A stretch of 64,000 nt of DNA from UBA6168 sp041741095 (GCA_041741095.1 JBGSKQ010000034.1:5490-69489); one strand, 5' to 3'. Counted from the first letter of the stretch, positions 23,736-32,656 are shown. Program-made: numbers and translations. The notes: generated by a model not told the origin, from the sequence alone.

Positions 23736-25774
23736 TGAGTTTAGTCTTGGCATACCTGGTTATCCTGGCGGCGGCGCTGCTGTCGGTTCCCTTCCTCACC
23801 GTGAAGTGGAAGGGACTGGCGACCGTTGCCGTTGTGGCAGCCAATGCTGTCATCATCAGCCTGCTTGCAGCCAACGCCCTTATGGGGGAAGAAACGCTGC
23901 TCACCCTGTCCGGCACCTCCGTCACCGGGGAGATTCCCATCCGCATTGACGCACTTTCGGGCTGGTTCATGCTGGTCATCAATTTCACCATGCTGACCGG
24001 GGCGTTGTACGGCTTGCAGTACATGAAAGCCTACCGGGAACAGGCGGCAAACCTCTCGCTCCACTGTACCGCCTACCTGCTCGTGCAGTCCATGCTGACG
24101 GTGATTTGCGCCGTACAGAACTCGCTGGTGTTCCTTTTCGCCTGGGAAATCATGGCGGTGTCGGCGTTCCTGCTCGTCATTTTCGAGCACCAAAAACCGG
24201 AGGTGCTAAGGGCGGGCATCAACTACCTCATCCAGTCGCACCTCAGCATCGTGCTGCTGACAGTGGGCTTCATCTGGGTCGCCTACCGCACGGGGTCGTT
24301 CGATTTTAACGCCATTGCCGGGTTTTCGGAGCAAATGGGCGAGGCAAGCGCCTTTGTACTGTTCGGCTGTTTTTTCACCGGGTTTTCGCTAAAAGCGGGC
24401 TTCGTACCCTTCCATACCTGGCTGCCCTACGCCCACCCGGCTGCGCCCTCGCACGTATCCGGCGTGATGTCGGGGGTGCTCATCAAAATCGGCATTTACG
24501 GCATCCTGCGCATGGTTTTGTTGGTAAAAACGGACTTCACGCTGCTCGGCTATTTCATCCTTTTCACAGCGGTGACGTCGGGCGTATATGGGGTGATGCT
24601 CGCCATTTTGCAGCACAACCTGAAGCGGCTGCTGGCCTACCACAGCATCGAAAACATTGGCATCATCGGCATCGGCATCGGGCTGGGCACCATTGGTATC
24701 GGCACGGGCAACCCGCTGCTGACCACGCTTGGCTTTGCGGGGGCGCTGCTGCACGTGCTCAACCACTCGCTGTTCAAGTCGCTGCTGTTTTTCAGTGCGG
24801 GCAACGTCTATCAAGCTACCCACACGCTGAACATCGAGTCATTGGGCGGGCTGGTGAAAAAAATGCCGCACACGGCGGTGCTGTTCCTAACGGCGTCGCT
24901 CGCCATTTGCGGGCTGCCACCGTTCAACGGTTTCGTGTCGGAGTTCCTGATTTATGCGGGGCTGTACAAGGGGCTATCTGGCGATTCCACGGTGCTGCTG
25001 CTCTCCATGGTGACGGCCCTGTTCGGGCTGGCGCTCATCGGCGGGCTGGCGCTGCTGTGCTTCACCAAAGCCTTCGGGGTGGTGTTCCTTGGCTCGCCCC
25101 GGCAGGCGCTGCGGCACCCTCCCGGCGAGGCCGTGCAGGGCAAACTCGTACCGATGTACGCCGTGCTGGCGCTGATGGTGGGCATCGGGCTGTTCCCCGG
25201 CTTCTTCCTGGAAGCGATGCACGGGGCGCTGACACTGTTTCAGTTGAAAATGCCGGGCGGTGAAGCCGCTGCCGGGATGCCCCTGCCACAGGGCGTCCGG
25301 CAACTCGCCGCCGCCATCGGCTGGTGCGCAACGGGGCTGTTGGCGCTGGCAGCCTTGGTTATTTTCATAGGAATAAAAATGGCGGGCCGGACAAGCGTTG
25401 TCAAAGGGCCGACCTGGAGCTGTGGCTATGTGGGAGATGCTTCCCGGATGCAATACAGCGCCAGTTCGTTCGTGCGCACGTACCGCAAACTGGCGGAACC
25501 GCTGTTTTCCATCCACAAAAAGAAGCGTGCGGTGGAGGGCATTTTCCCCACCGACGGCTGGCAGGAGACGCACCCCTACGACAAGGTGGAGGCGTGGCTG
25601 ATTGACCTGCCGCTGCGCAAGCTGAAAGCCTTCATCGGGCGCTTTCGGTTTTTACAAAATGGCAACCCGCAGTTCTACATCCTCTACGGGGTGGTGTTTA
25701 TCACGCTGGTGATTGTGATTCCGCTGTTGGTGGGGGCGGTGGAGCAGGTGATGGAGTTTTTGGGGAAATTATGA
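23735..25774 (+). CDS. Ehr/Hyf-type proton-conducting membrane subunit (HyfB-like, copy 2)
   Basis: A 679-residue paralogue of the upstream gene with the same order of motifs: WEIMAVSAFLLVIFEHQKPE, KAGFVPFHTWLPYAHPAAPS, LLAYHSIENIGIIGIGIGLG, LNHSLFKSLLFFSAGNVYQA, and the tail TWSCGYVGDASRMQYSASSF. Its start ATG overlaps the preceding stop (TAATG), indicating translational coupling. Two tandem HyfB-like subunits plus the HyfF-like one downstream give three putative ion channels in one complex, more than the HycC-type minimum. Confidence 0.88.
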   Translation: MSLVLAYLVILAAALLSVPFLTVKWKGLATVAVVAANAVIISLLAANALMGEETLLTLSGTSVTGEIPIRIDALSGWFMLVINFTMLTGALYGLQYMKAYREQAANLSLHCTAYLLVQSMLTVICAVQNSLVFLFAWEIMAVSAFLLVIFEHQKPEVLRAGINYLIQSHLSIVLLTVGFIWVAYRTGSFDFNAIAGFSEQMGEASAFVLFGCFFTGFSLKAGFVPFHTWLPYAHPAAPSHVSGVMSGVLIKIGIYGILRMVLLVKTDFTLLGYFILFTAVTSGVYGVMLAILQHNLKRLLAYHSIENIGIIGIGIGLGTIGIGTGNPLLTTLGFAGALLHVLNHSLFKSLLFFSAGNVYQATHTLNIESLGGLVKKMPHTAVLFLTASLAICGLPPFNGFVSEFLIYAGLYKGLSGDSTVLLLSMVTALFGLALIGGLALLCFTKAFGVVFLGSPRQALRHPPGEAVQGKLVPMYAVLALMVGIGLFPGFFLEAMHGALTLFQLKMPGGEAAAGMPLPQGVRQLAAAIGWCATGLLALAALVIFIGIKMAGRTSVVKGPTWSCGYVGDASRMQYSASSFVRTYRKLAEPLFSIHKKKRAVEGIFPTDGWQETHPYDKVEAWLIDLPLRKLKAFIGRFRFLQNGNPQFYILYGVVFITLVIVIPLLVGAVEQVMEFLGKL

Positions 25775-25779
25775 GGTTA

Positions 25780-25839
25780 GAACACGGATTGAACGGATTT
25801 GGCAGAAAACGACAGCTTAATTCCGTCGAATCCATGTTC
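25780..25839. repeat. Imperfect inverted repeat (ACGGATT type)
   Basis: GAACACGGATTGAACGGA (25780-25797) pairs with TTCCGTCGAATCCATGTTC (25821-25839) at 15 of 18 positions, forming a long hairpin just before the next gene. Similar GAACACGGATT...AATCCGTGTTC repeats are common intergenic elements in Bacteroidota (recollection). Confidence 0.6.
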
Positions 25840-25855
25840 CAAAAAAAAGAAGTTT

Positions 25856-26761
25856 ATGCTAAGTCTCATTCTCATCCTCTTGGCAAGCCTGTTTTTCACA
25901 GGCATCGTCGTCCGGGTAAAAAGCCTCGCCTCCGGACGCAAAGGCCCCGGCATTTTGCAGCCCCTGAAAGACGTGTGGCGGTTGCTACGCAAGGGCACAG
26001 TGTTCAGCGAGACGACCAGTTTCGTGTTCCAGATAGCCTCCAGCATCTATTTCGTGTCGGTGCTCATGGCGATAATGATAGTGCCGTTCGGCAAGATGAA
26101 AGGACTGATTTCCTTTGACGGGGACTTTGTGTTCTTTGCCTACGTGCTGGCGTTGGGCAAGTTTTTCAGCATCATCTTCGCCCTCGACACGGGGAGCAGC
26201 TTCGAGGGCATGGGAGCGAGCCGGGAGGCGCTGTATTCCATGCTGGCGGAGCCTGCGTTCTTCGTGCTCATGGGCTCGTTCGCCATGCTGACGGGGCACA
26301 CGTCGTTTCACGGAATTTTCACCTCCCTACATTTTAGTTCGCACGTGTCCTACGCCCTCGGCGTACTGGCGACCTTCGTGCTGGTGATGATTGCGATGAT
26401 TGAAAACAGCCGGATGCCCATTGACGACCCAAAAACACACCTGGAACTGACGATGGTCCACGAGGTGATGATTCTCGACAACAGCGGCTTTGGGCTGGGG
26501 CTTTTCACCCTTGCCGTCAGCCTGAAATTTGCTATGTACGGGGCAATCATCGCCAATTTTTTCATTGGCGACGTGCCGTGGCATTATGCGGTGCTGGTAT
26601 TTTTTGCCGTGCAAATGATTTTTGCCGTCGCTGTGGGCTTGCTCGAATCATTCATGGCGAGGTTCCGCATGGGACACAATGCAACCTTTATTTTTACCCT
26701 GACCTCCGCTTCCCTGCTGATTTTCTTTGGGGTGCTGCTTGTCATGGGGAAGTTCATTTAA
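25856..26761 (+). CDS. Complex I subunit 1/HyfC-like quinone-module membrane subunit
   Basis: A 301-residue protein of the NuoH/HyfC/HycD family with about eight helices. Landmarks are LASGRKGPGILQPLKDVWRL (quinone/peripheral-arm interface loop near residue 24), ALDTGSSFEGMGASREALYS, MIENSRMPIDDPKTHLELTM (conserved acidic loop) and a final MGHNATFIFTLTSASLLIFF. It couples the peripheral arm to the membrane pumps. The ATG at 25856 is chosen over the in-frame upstream start because it opens at the first membrane helix and lies beyond the hairpin repeat. Confidence 0.88.
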   Translation: MLSLILILLASLFFTGIVVRVKSLASGRKGPGILQPLKDVWRLLRKGTVFSETTSFVFQIASSIYFVSVLMAIMIVPFGKMKGLISFDGDFVFFAYVLALGKFFSIIFALDTGSSFEGMGASREALYSMLAEPAFFVLMGSFAMLTGHTSFHGIFTSLHFSSHVSYALGVLATFVLVMIAMIENSRMPIDDPKTHLELTMVHEVMILDNSGFGLGLFTLAVSLKFAMYGAIIANFFIGDVPWHYAVLVFFAVQMIFAVAVGLLESFMARFRMGHNATFIFTLTSASLLIFFGVLLVMGKFI

Positions 26762-26762
26762 A

Positions 26763-26833
26763 GTTGATAAAGGGTTATGAAGTTGATGAGGGTTGATATA
26801 AACATTTATCAACTTCATCAACCCTTATCAACC
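26763..26833. repeat. GTTGAT-type intergenic repeat, copy 1
   Basis: GTTGATAAAGGGTTATGAAG and following bases face TATCAACTTCATCAACCCTT with its tail, making an imperfect inverted repeat between two genes. Related sequences occur at 30425-30467, 58327-58383 and 62679-62745. Confidence 0.65.
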
Positions 26834-26845
26834 AAAAAGTAAATC

Positions 26846-27475
26846 ATGATAAACGTCCTGCTCATCACCTTCGCCGCCACGCTGCTGTTCATCGGCATCG
26901 CCAACCGGCTGCTGACTTTTATCAGGATACTAGCGCTACAGGGCATCCTCCTGTTTGGGGTCAGTTTTCTGGAACTGAACGAAATCAGCCCGCTGAACCT
27001 CATTTTCATCCTGCTGGAAACCATCGTCTTCAAGGCTGTGGCGGTGCCTGTGTTCATGAACTACGTCATCAAGAAGAACCACATCACACGGGAAACGGAG
27101 CCATACCTGCCCTATTTCCTGTCGTTGGTCATCGTGACGTTCATCATTATCGGCACCTTCCTGATTTCCAACGTCATCGAAGACCCCCGGTTGAACAAGG
27201 TGTATTTCGTCGTGGCGCTCTCCTCGCTGTTCACGGGGCTGTACGTCATCATGACGAGGAAGAAATTGATTACGCACGTCATGGGGTTTCTGGTGATTGA
27301 AAACGGCGTGTTCATCCTGTCCTTGGCTGTGGGCAACGAGATGCCGATGCTGGTGAACACGGGTATCCTGCTTGACCTTTTCGTGAGTGTGCTGCTACTC
27401 GGGATTTTCGTCAACCGCATCGGCGACGTGCTACAAGACGTGGACGTTGACCAACTGCAAAACCTCAAGGACTGA
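26846..27475 (+). CDS. HyfE-like membrane subunit
   Basis: A 209-residue integral membrane protein with six to seven helices and the HyfE-type pattern: LNEISPLNLIFILLETIVFK (conserved Glu/Lys), YVIMTRKKLITHVMGFLVIE and NTGILLDLFVSVLLLGIFVN. It resembles NuoK fused to an N-terminal extension, and probably contributes to ion translocation in the Ehr-like complex. The start at 26846 is the first ATG after the repeat. The HyfF-like gene follows by 21 bp. Confidence 0.82.
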   Translation: MINVLLITFAATLLFIGIANRLLTFIRILALQGILLFGVSFLELNEISPLNLIFILLETIVFKAVAVPVFMNYVIKKNHITRETEPYLPYFLSLVIVTFIIIGTFLISNVIEDPRLNKVYFVVALSSLFTGLYVIMTRKKLITHVMGFLVIENGVFILSLAVGNEMPMLVNTGILLDLFVSVLLLGIFVNRIGDVLQDVDVDQLQNLKD

Positions 27476-27496
27476 CATCAAAACCTGCACAGAATT

Positions 27497-28927
27497 ATGA
27501 CCGCAATATATCTGCTCGGCGCACTCGTCATCTGTATCCTCTTGTTCGTGAACAGGAACCGCAAAGTCAACTACTTGCTTGTGGTGGTCTTTCTTTTGCT
27601 TCAATGGGCGCTGACGGCATACCAGTTCATGCACCGTGACACGGAGGAGTTCTGCGGTTTTTTCAAACCCGACGCTTTGGCGCTGTTAATGCTGACCACC
27701 CTGAGCATCGTCGCCATCCCCGCTTTTTACCACAGCTATGTTTATTTTCAAAACCGCAGGCCCACGCCGAGGGTACGCAGCATCTATTTCATGTCCATGT
27801 TACTGCTGCTGGCTGCCGTCAGCGGGGCATACCTGTCGAACCACATTGCCGTCACCTGGGTCTTTGTGGAACTGACGACGCTGGCTGCCTCCGGGCTGGT
27901 CTATCACCACCGGGATGCCAGTGCGCTGGAGGGCACGTGGAAATACATTTTTGTATGCTCCATCAGCATCACGCTGGTGTTCATCGGCATCCTGTTCACG
28001 AGCATCGCCCTACAACAGGCAGGCGAAGCCGACCTATCCTACCCGATGCTGTTGGAAAAAGCTGCTTCGCTTGACGTGTTCTGGCTGCGCCTTGCCTTTA
28101 TCTTCATCTTCACAGGCTACACCGCCAAGCTGGGGCTAGTGCCCATGTACACCGCCGGCATTGATGCGAAGGACAAAGCGCCTTCCCCGGCGGGTGCGCT
28201 GCTTTCCAGCGTGCTGATGAACATGGGCTTTCTGGCCATGTTCCGCTTTTACCAGGTGATTGCAGGGACTTCCCTCCACGCCTGGTCGAACAACGTGATT
28301 TTCATCGCCGCCGGGCTTTCGGTGTTCGTATCGGCGGTCTATATGCTGAAGGTGGAGAACATCAAGCGGATGCTGGCTTATTCGAGCATTGAGCATACGG
28401 GGCTGGTCATGTTGGGCGTGGCGGCAGGCGGCGTTGGGTACTATGCCGCCGTGCTGCACTTGATACTCCACGCCTTTGCCAAATCCAGCCTGTTTTTTCA
28501 AATCAGTCAGGTTCACCGCATCTTCCGCAGCAAACATATTTCCGAAACGGGCAATTATTTCAAATACAACCTGCCGGGGGCGATGGTGCTGCTACTGGGC
28601 TTTATCTGCGCCACTGCCATGCCGCCGTCGGGGCTGTTCATCAGCGAGTTCATGATTTTCCGTTCCCTGTTCGAGGGGCATCATTTCGTGCTGCTCGTCG
28701 TGGTGCTGGTGCTGCTGACGCTGATTATCTGGGCTTTCGGAAAAAACATCTTAAAGCTGCTGTTCACGCCGTTGGCAAATTTTGATGAAGAAAAAATGGG
28801 AAAGGTTTACGGATATGAATCAATCTCGCAGTTCGTGCTGCTGGGGCTGGTCATTTACCTTGGCTTCAATCCGCCAGCGGAAATGGTGGCGTTGATTCAG
28901 GATGCCGTCAAAAATTTACCGAATTGA
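27497..28927 (+). CDS. HyfF-like proton-conducting membrane subunit
   Basis: A 476-residue antiporter-type subunit of the NuoN/HyfF group. Landmarks are WVFVELTTLAASGLVYHHRD, FIFTGYTAKLGLVPMYTAGI, RMLAYSSIEHTGLVMLGVAA and LHAFAKSSLFFQISQVHRIF, with conserved Lys and Glu in the usual channel helices. Length and topology fit HyfF. It ends one base before the ATG of the large-subunit-like gene, so the two are translated from one message. Confidence 0.87.
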   Translation: MTAIYLLGALVICILLFVNRNRKVNYLLVVVFLLLQWALTAYQFMHRDTEEFCGFFKPDALALLMLTTLSIVAIPAFYHSYVYFQNRRPTPRVRSIYFMSMLLLLAAVSGAYLSNHIAVTWVFVELTTLAASGLVYHHRDASALEGTWKYIFVCSISITLVFIGILFTSIALQQAGEADLSYPMLLEKAASLDVFWLRLAFIFIFTGYTAKLGLVPMYTAGIDAKDKAPSPAGALLSSVLMNMGFLAMFRFYQVIAGTSLHAWSNNVIFIAAGLSVFVSAVYMLKVENIKRMLAYSSIEHTGLVMLGVAAGGVGYYAAVLHLILHAFAKSSLFFQISQVHRIFRSKHISETGNYFKYNLPGAMVLLLGFICATAMPPSGLFISEFMIFRSLFEGHHFVLLVVVLVLLTLIIWAFGKNILKLLFTPLANFDEEKMGKVYGYESISQFVLLGLVIYLGFNPPAEMVALIQDAVKNLPN

Positions 28928-28928
28928 C

Positions 28929-30425
28929 ATGGAACATCAATCAATAAAAAACAATCAAACCGTTCCACTCGCTTCCATCCCGATGCTGGCATACGAGCAG
29001 TTTTTGGAACTAAACACCGCCATGCTGTCAGGCGAACATCGTCGTTGTGTCAACTACTATGGTGTGCCTCAGGGGGATAAAGTGAAACTGCTCTGCTGCA
29101 TCGCCGACGATGCGGAGGGCAACATCCTTGTCTCTTCGGCAGAGGTGGGACGGAACCAAACCCTGCCCTCGTTCACGGCGCACCGGATGGTGTTCCATAA
29201 GTTTGAGCGGGAAATCCACGAAAACTTCGGCATCGGCTACACCGACCATCCTTGGCTCAAGCCCGTGCGCTTTCCGCACGACCGGGCGACCGGGCAAAAC
29301 ACCATCGCCAACTACCCGTTTTTCCACATCGAAAGCGAGGAACTGCACGAGGTCGGCGTGGGCCCCATCCATGCCGGCGTCATCGAGCCGGGGCATTTCC
29401 GCTTCATCTGCAACGGGGAGCAAATCCTGCACCTAGAAATCCAGTTGGGCTACCAGCACCGAGGCATCGAGCATTTGTTTTTGGAGAAAAAGAAACTGCT
29501 CCAGCGCACCACCCTCGCCGAAAGCATCGCCGGGGACACCGTAGCCGGGCATACAACGGCTTTCGTCAACCTCTGGGAAAGCCTCTGCGGCTACACGCCC
29601 GGCGAGGATTTGCAGCACGCCCGAACGCTGGCGCTGGAACTGGAGCGCATCGCAGTCCACACCGGCGACCTGAGTGCCATCTGCACCGACATCGCCTACC
29701 AGTTGGGCAGTTCGGTCTTCGGCAGGCTGCGCACACCGCTCATCAACTACTTCCAAATCTGGTGCGGCAACCGTTTTGCCAAAAGCCTCATCCGGGCGGG
29801 GCAGCACCACTTCCCTTTCACGGAGGTGTTGGCAGGGCAACTGCGCCAAACGCTGGACGCCTTCGAGCCTGATTTCGACGAAATGTGGCAGGAGTTCCAC
29901 ACCCTGCCCAGCGCCCTTTCCCGTTTGGAAAAAACGGGGGTAGTGACGAAGGAGCAGACGGTGGCCATCGGTGCCGTCGGCATGGCTGCCCGCACCAGCA
30001 GCCTGAACCGGGATGTGCGCACCTCGCACCCGCACGACCTGTACCCGGTGCTTGCCCATGAACCCATCGTGAAGCACCACGGCGATGTGTATGCCCGCAC
30101 CCATATCCGCTGGGATGAAATAAAGCAGTCCACCGGCTACCTCCGGCGGTTGTTGGAACAAATCCCGGAACAGGCCAAAGCCCGGCAGCCGCTTGGGCCG
30201 CCCGGCGCCAACGCCTTCACCATCTCGCTGACGGAGGGCTGGCGGGGCGAAATCTGCCATTGTGCCATCACCGATGAACGGGGCGAACTGGCGCATTACA
30301 AAGTGAAAGACCCCTCATTCCACAACTGGCTGGCGCTGGCGCTGGCGGTGCGGAACAACGAAATTTCGGATTTCCCGATTTGCAACAAGAGCTTTGATTT
30401 GTCCTATTGCGGGCATGACTTATAG
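28929..30425 (+). CDS. Ehr large subunit: fused NuoC/NuoD-like, lacking NiFe cysteines
   Basis: A 498-residue protein. Residues 1-150 are NuoC-like (RMVFHKFEREIHENFGIGYT). The rest is NuoD/hydrogenase-large-subunit-like (LEIQLGYQHRGIEHLFLEKK). At the place of the first NiFe motif (CGxC) it reads AESIAGDTVAGHTTAF with no cysteine, and the C-terminal motif (DPCxxC) is replaced by SFDLSYCGHDL. Hydrogen activation is therefore unlikely, as in energy-converting hydrogenase-related (Ehr) complexes. It should retain the peripheral-arm role near the quinone-like cavity. The ATG at 28929 is preferred over an upstream start that overlaps the preceding gene. Confidence 0.85.
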   Translation: MEHQSIKNNQTVPLASIPMLAYEQFLELNTAMLSGEHRRCVNYYGVPQGDKVKLLCCIADDAEGNILVSSAEVGRNQTLPSFTAHRMVFHKFEREIHENFGIGYTDHPWLKPVRFPHDRATGQNTIANYPFFHIESEELHEVGVGPIHAGVIEPGHFRFICNGEQILHLEIQLGYQHRGIEHLFLEKKKLLQRTTLAESIAGDTVAGHTTAFVNLWESLCGYTPGEDLQHARTLALELERIAVHTGDLSAICTDIAYQLGSSVFGRLRTPLINYFQIWCGNRFAKSLIRAGQHHFPFTEVLAGQLRQTLDAFEPDFDEMWQEFHTLPSALSRLEKTGVVTKEQTVAIGAVGMAARTSSLNRDVRTSHPHDLYPVLAHEPIVKHHGDVYARTHIRWDEIKQSTGYLRRLLEQIPEQAKARQPLGPPGANAFTISLTEGWRGEICHCAITDERGELAHYKVKDPSFHNWLALALAVRNNEISDFPICNKSFDLSYCGHDL

Positions 30426-30467
30426 GTTGATGGCAACCCCATCAACCTCATCAACCTTCATCAACTG
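30425..30467. repeat. GTTGAT-type intergenic repeat, copy 2
   Basis: GGTTGATGGCAACCCCATCA and following ATCAACCTTCATCAACT form a short run of GTTGAT/ATCAAC units between the two peripheral-arm genes of the Ehr cluster. Confidence 0.6.
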
Positions 30468-30473
30468 AAAAAA

Positions 30474-31226
30474 ATGATAGACAACCTAAAAATACTCTTC
30501 CACCAGGGCAAGCAGTACATCCCCGACGTGAGGGCGGCAAAACTGCCCGGCGTTTTCCGGGGCAGGCCCGTCATTCTTCCAAGTGTCGGGGTGGACGACG
30601 AGGCGCTGGTAGACCTCTGCCCGACGGGGGCCATCGCCACCAACCCGTTTCGGATTGACTTGGGCAGCTGCACTTTTTGTGGCGAGTGCGCCTTTGCCTG
30701 CCCGAAAAAAATCAGTTTCACCGACGATTACAAAATTGCCACCAACGTGCGGGAGCGGCTCGTCGTGGCAGAAGGCGACAACTCGCCCATCGAACTCAAC
30801 GCCGCCACCATACGGTCGGAGATTTCAGTCTATTTCAGCGGCTCACTAAAGCTGCGGGAGGTGTCGGCGGGCGGCGACAACAGTTGCGAATGGGAACTGA
30901 ACGCCTGCGGCAACGTCAATTTCGACATGGGCAGGTTCGGCATCGAGTTCGTCGCATCGCCACGCCATGCCGACGGCATCGTCATCACGGGCCCCATCAC
31001 CGAGAACATGGCAAGGCCGTTGCAAATCTGCTACGACGCCGTGCCCGACCCGAAAATCATCATCCTCGCCGGAACGGACGCTATCAGCGCCGGCATCTTC
31101 AAGGGCAGCCCGGCGCTCGACCGCCGTTTTTTGGATAAGTACAAAATTGACCTCTACGTGCCGGGCAATCCGGTGCATCCATTGACCTTTATCAACGGGG
31201 TGTTGGATTTGATACGGCGGCGGTAG
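30474..31226 (+). CDS. Ehr small subunit: ferredoxin domain fused to NuoB-like domain with missing Fe-S ligands
   Basis: A 250-residue protein. Residues 40-85 form a ferredoxin-like domain with one complete four-Cys set: LCPTGAI plus CTFCGECAFACPKKI. The first motif is otherwise degenerate, so one [4Fe-4S] cluster is expected. The C-terminal domain follows NuoB/HyfI (RHADGIVITGPITENMARPL, YVPGNPVHPLTFINGVLDLI). Of the usual proximal-cluster cysteines (CxxC, GTC, PGC), only one of the first pair remains (GDNSCEWELNA); the others are replaced in LAGTDAIS and VPGNPVHP. Electron transfer past the ferredoxin cluster is thus doubtful. It is the last gene of the Ehr cluster. Confidence 0.83.
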   Translation: MIDNLKILFHQGKQYIPDVRAAKLPGVFRGRPVILPSVGVDDEALVDLCPTGAIATNPFRIDLGSCTFCGECAFACPKKISFTDDYKIATNVRERLVVAEGDNSPIELNAATIRSEISVYFSGSLKLREVSAGGDNSCEWELNACGNVNFDMGRFGIEFVASPRHADGIVITGPITENMARPLQICYDAVPDPKIIILAGTDAISAGIFKGSPALDRRFLDKYKIDLYVPGNPVHPLTFINGVLDLIRRR

Positions 31227-31286
31227 CACTTGGGCATCGTGGCTTCGCTTTGAATGCTCCAATCCTACATCCTTCAATCAACGACC

Positions 31287-31646
31287 ATGCAGACAGTACT
31301 TTCGATTTCACAAGGCATTTTGGGCATCCTATTCGCGCTGGCTGGTTTGGCGAAGTTTGCCCTGCCCACCCATCAGCTTGGAAAAATCATGCATTGGACG
31401 GCCCATTATCCGGAAAGCTCGGTCCGGTTCATTGCAATTTCAGAAATATTCGGAGGTGTTGGGCTGCTGGCTCCCTGGGCGGCAGGGTCGCTGTCCCAGG
31501 TCGCTGCCTTCACGGCATTCGGGGTGGCATCGCTGTTGTTGCTGGCGTTTTTTCACCACTTGGAGCGCGGGGAAAAACTCCCCATGCTTTTTGTTTCACT
31601 ACTGCTTGTAATGGCTGCCTTTGTTGTTTGGGGGAACCTGGGGTGA
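31287..31646 (+). CDS. DoxX-family membrane protein
   Basis: A 119-residue protein with four membrane helices in the DoxX plan: GILGILFALAGLAKFALPTH, an IAISEIFGGVGLLAPW helix, AAFTAFGVASLLLLAFFHHL and LFVSLLLVMAAFVVWGNLG. The start at 31287 (MQTVLSISQGI) begins the first helix; an earlier TTG adds an unsupported tail. DoxX proteins have varied, mostly undefined roles. It stands alone 60 bp after the Ehr cluster and 115 bp before the broken yceI. Confidence 0.75.
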   Translation: MQTVLSISQGILGILFALAGLAKFALPTHQLGKIMHWTAHYPESSVRFIAISEIFGGVGLLAPWAAGSLSQVAAFTAFGVASLLLLAFFHHLERGEKLPMLFVSLLLVMAAFVVWGNLG

Positions 31647-31761
31647 CAAAGCATTGGAGTTCGGCAGCATACCGGGCGTATTCCCAAACATGCTCTTAGG
31701 TTTTCCGAAAGTCCGCTAAGAAATTGGCGAATTGATTTTCTGACCAAAAATATTTTAGATC

Positions 31762-31943
31762 ATGAAAATCATTTTTCGTCTGACATCCGCATTGGCAATC
31801 GTTGCCCCCTTTTTTTCCTTCACCGTCCTGATGGCCCCGGCCAAACAATGGAAGGTGGACAAATCCCCCGGCGCCATTTCGTTCAGTATCAACCACTTGT
31901 TCACGGCTGTCGAGGGCAAGTTCCTCAAGTTTGACGACGAGTT
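31762..31943 (+). pseudogene. yceI-family gene, 5' fragment cut by the mobile element
   Basis: Sixty codons of a YceI-family protein: a signal peptide, then KQWKVDKSPGAISFSINHLF and TAVEGKFLKFDDE, the standard first strands of the lipid-binding lipocalin-like barrel. At about 31943 the similarity stops and the sequence becomes the end of the leftward element. The missing two thirds of yceI was not found elsewhere in the window, so this is not a simple insertion with both halves present. Confidence 0.75.
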
Positions 31944-32212
31944 TCCTCTTCAGCCCAGTGGCAGGGCTCGCCGGTGGCGGCGATGCACTGGGAGCAGTCG
32001 AGGTCGGTGCAGCCGCAGGTGCGGCAGGTTCGGGTTTCCTCAAATTCGGCCTCGGTGTGGATTTGGGCGGCGGGGATTCCAAAGCCAGCGAGGATCCGGA
32101 CGGGCGTCGGCACGTCGAGCATCCGGGCGATGGTTTCCATCATGTGGCCTTCGCCTTCCGGGGGCTCCACCTCTATGATCCAGGATTGCCGGACGGTAAA
32201 CTTTCTTTTCAT
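31925..32212 (-). CDS. Small zinc-ribbon protein of the mobile element, C-terminally altered
   Basis: A 95-residue protein. A basic beta-rich N-terminus (KRKFTVRQSWIIEVEPPEGE) is followed by a Cys-rich knuckle, TCRTCGCTDLDCSQCIAATG and EPCHWAEEE, seen in many phage and plasmid proteins (known family pattern; function unclear). The last few codons run across the junction into yceI sequence and read TRRQT, so the natural end, usually a further Cys motif, is missing. Its ATG overlaps the stop of the next upstream gene (ATGA). It is the left-most gene of the element. Confidence 0.6.
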   Translation of the reverse strand: MKRKFTVRQSWIIEVEPPEGEGHMMETIARMLDVPTPVRILAGFGIPAAQIHTEAEFEETRTCRTCGCTDLDCSQCIAATGEPCHWAEEETRRQT

Positions 32213-32628
32213 GGCTGCGGGATTTGGTTTGGAAAGTCTTGGCTGTAGATTTCTGTGAAGCGGTCGGCGAGTCGGCCTATCCGGACGATGGCGGCGTCCT
32301 CGAACTTTTGGTTGGCGGCGGCGGCATGGCAGGCGTCGAACTTTTCCTTCAGCTCCAGCCAGTCCTCGCAATAGGCGTTGTACTCGGCCTCGAAGGCGTT
32401 GAGGAAGAGCGCCATGCGGTGGCCCTGGTCGGGCGAGGACAGTAGGCGGGCGTCGCCGGGCGGGCACATGGTCTCCAGGACGGCGATGCCGGTGCCGAGC
32501 ACCCGGAAGGCGTGGCGCTGCTCGAACTCGTGGTTGTAGCCCTGGGTGAGCAGCCAGTTGTTGTAGCCCCAGAGGGTCCTCCAGAGGTACTCTACCAGGA
32601 GGCGGATTTCGTGGCGTGGACGGGTCAT
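32209..32628 (-). CDS. Hypothetical protein of the mobile element, 139 aa
   Basis: A 139-residue helical protein without signal or membrane segment, and not recognised. It has aromatic-rich helices (EYLWRTLWGYNNWLLTQGYN) and a C-terminal half rich in charged heptads (WLELKEKFDACHAAAANQKF). It overlaps the zinc-ribbon gene by four bases, indicating coupled translation. An 18-bp palindrome (32657-32674) lies upstream. Confidence 0.55.
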   Translation of the reverse strand: MTRPRHEIRLLVEYLWRTLWGYNNWLLTQGYNHEFEQRHAFRVLGTGIAVLETMCPPGDARLLSSPDQGHRMALFLNAFEAEYNAYCEDWLELKEKFDACHAAAANQKFEDAAIVRIGRLADRFTEIYSQDFPNQIPQP

Positions 32629-32656
32629 GGATTTTTAAGTTAAGTCTACAGTCTAC

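Noticed and set aside
28929..30425. Functional [NiFe] hydrogenase
   Set aside because: Both cysteine pairs needed for the NiFe centre are absent.
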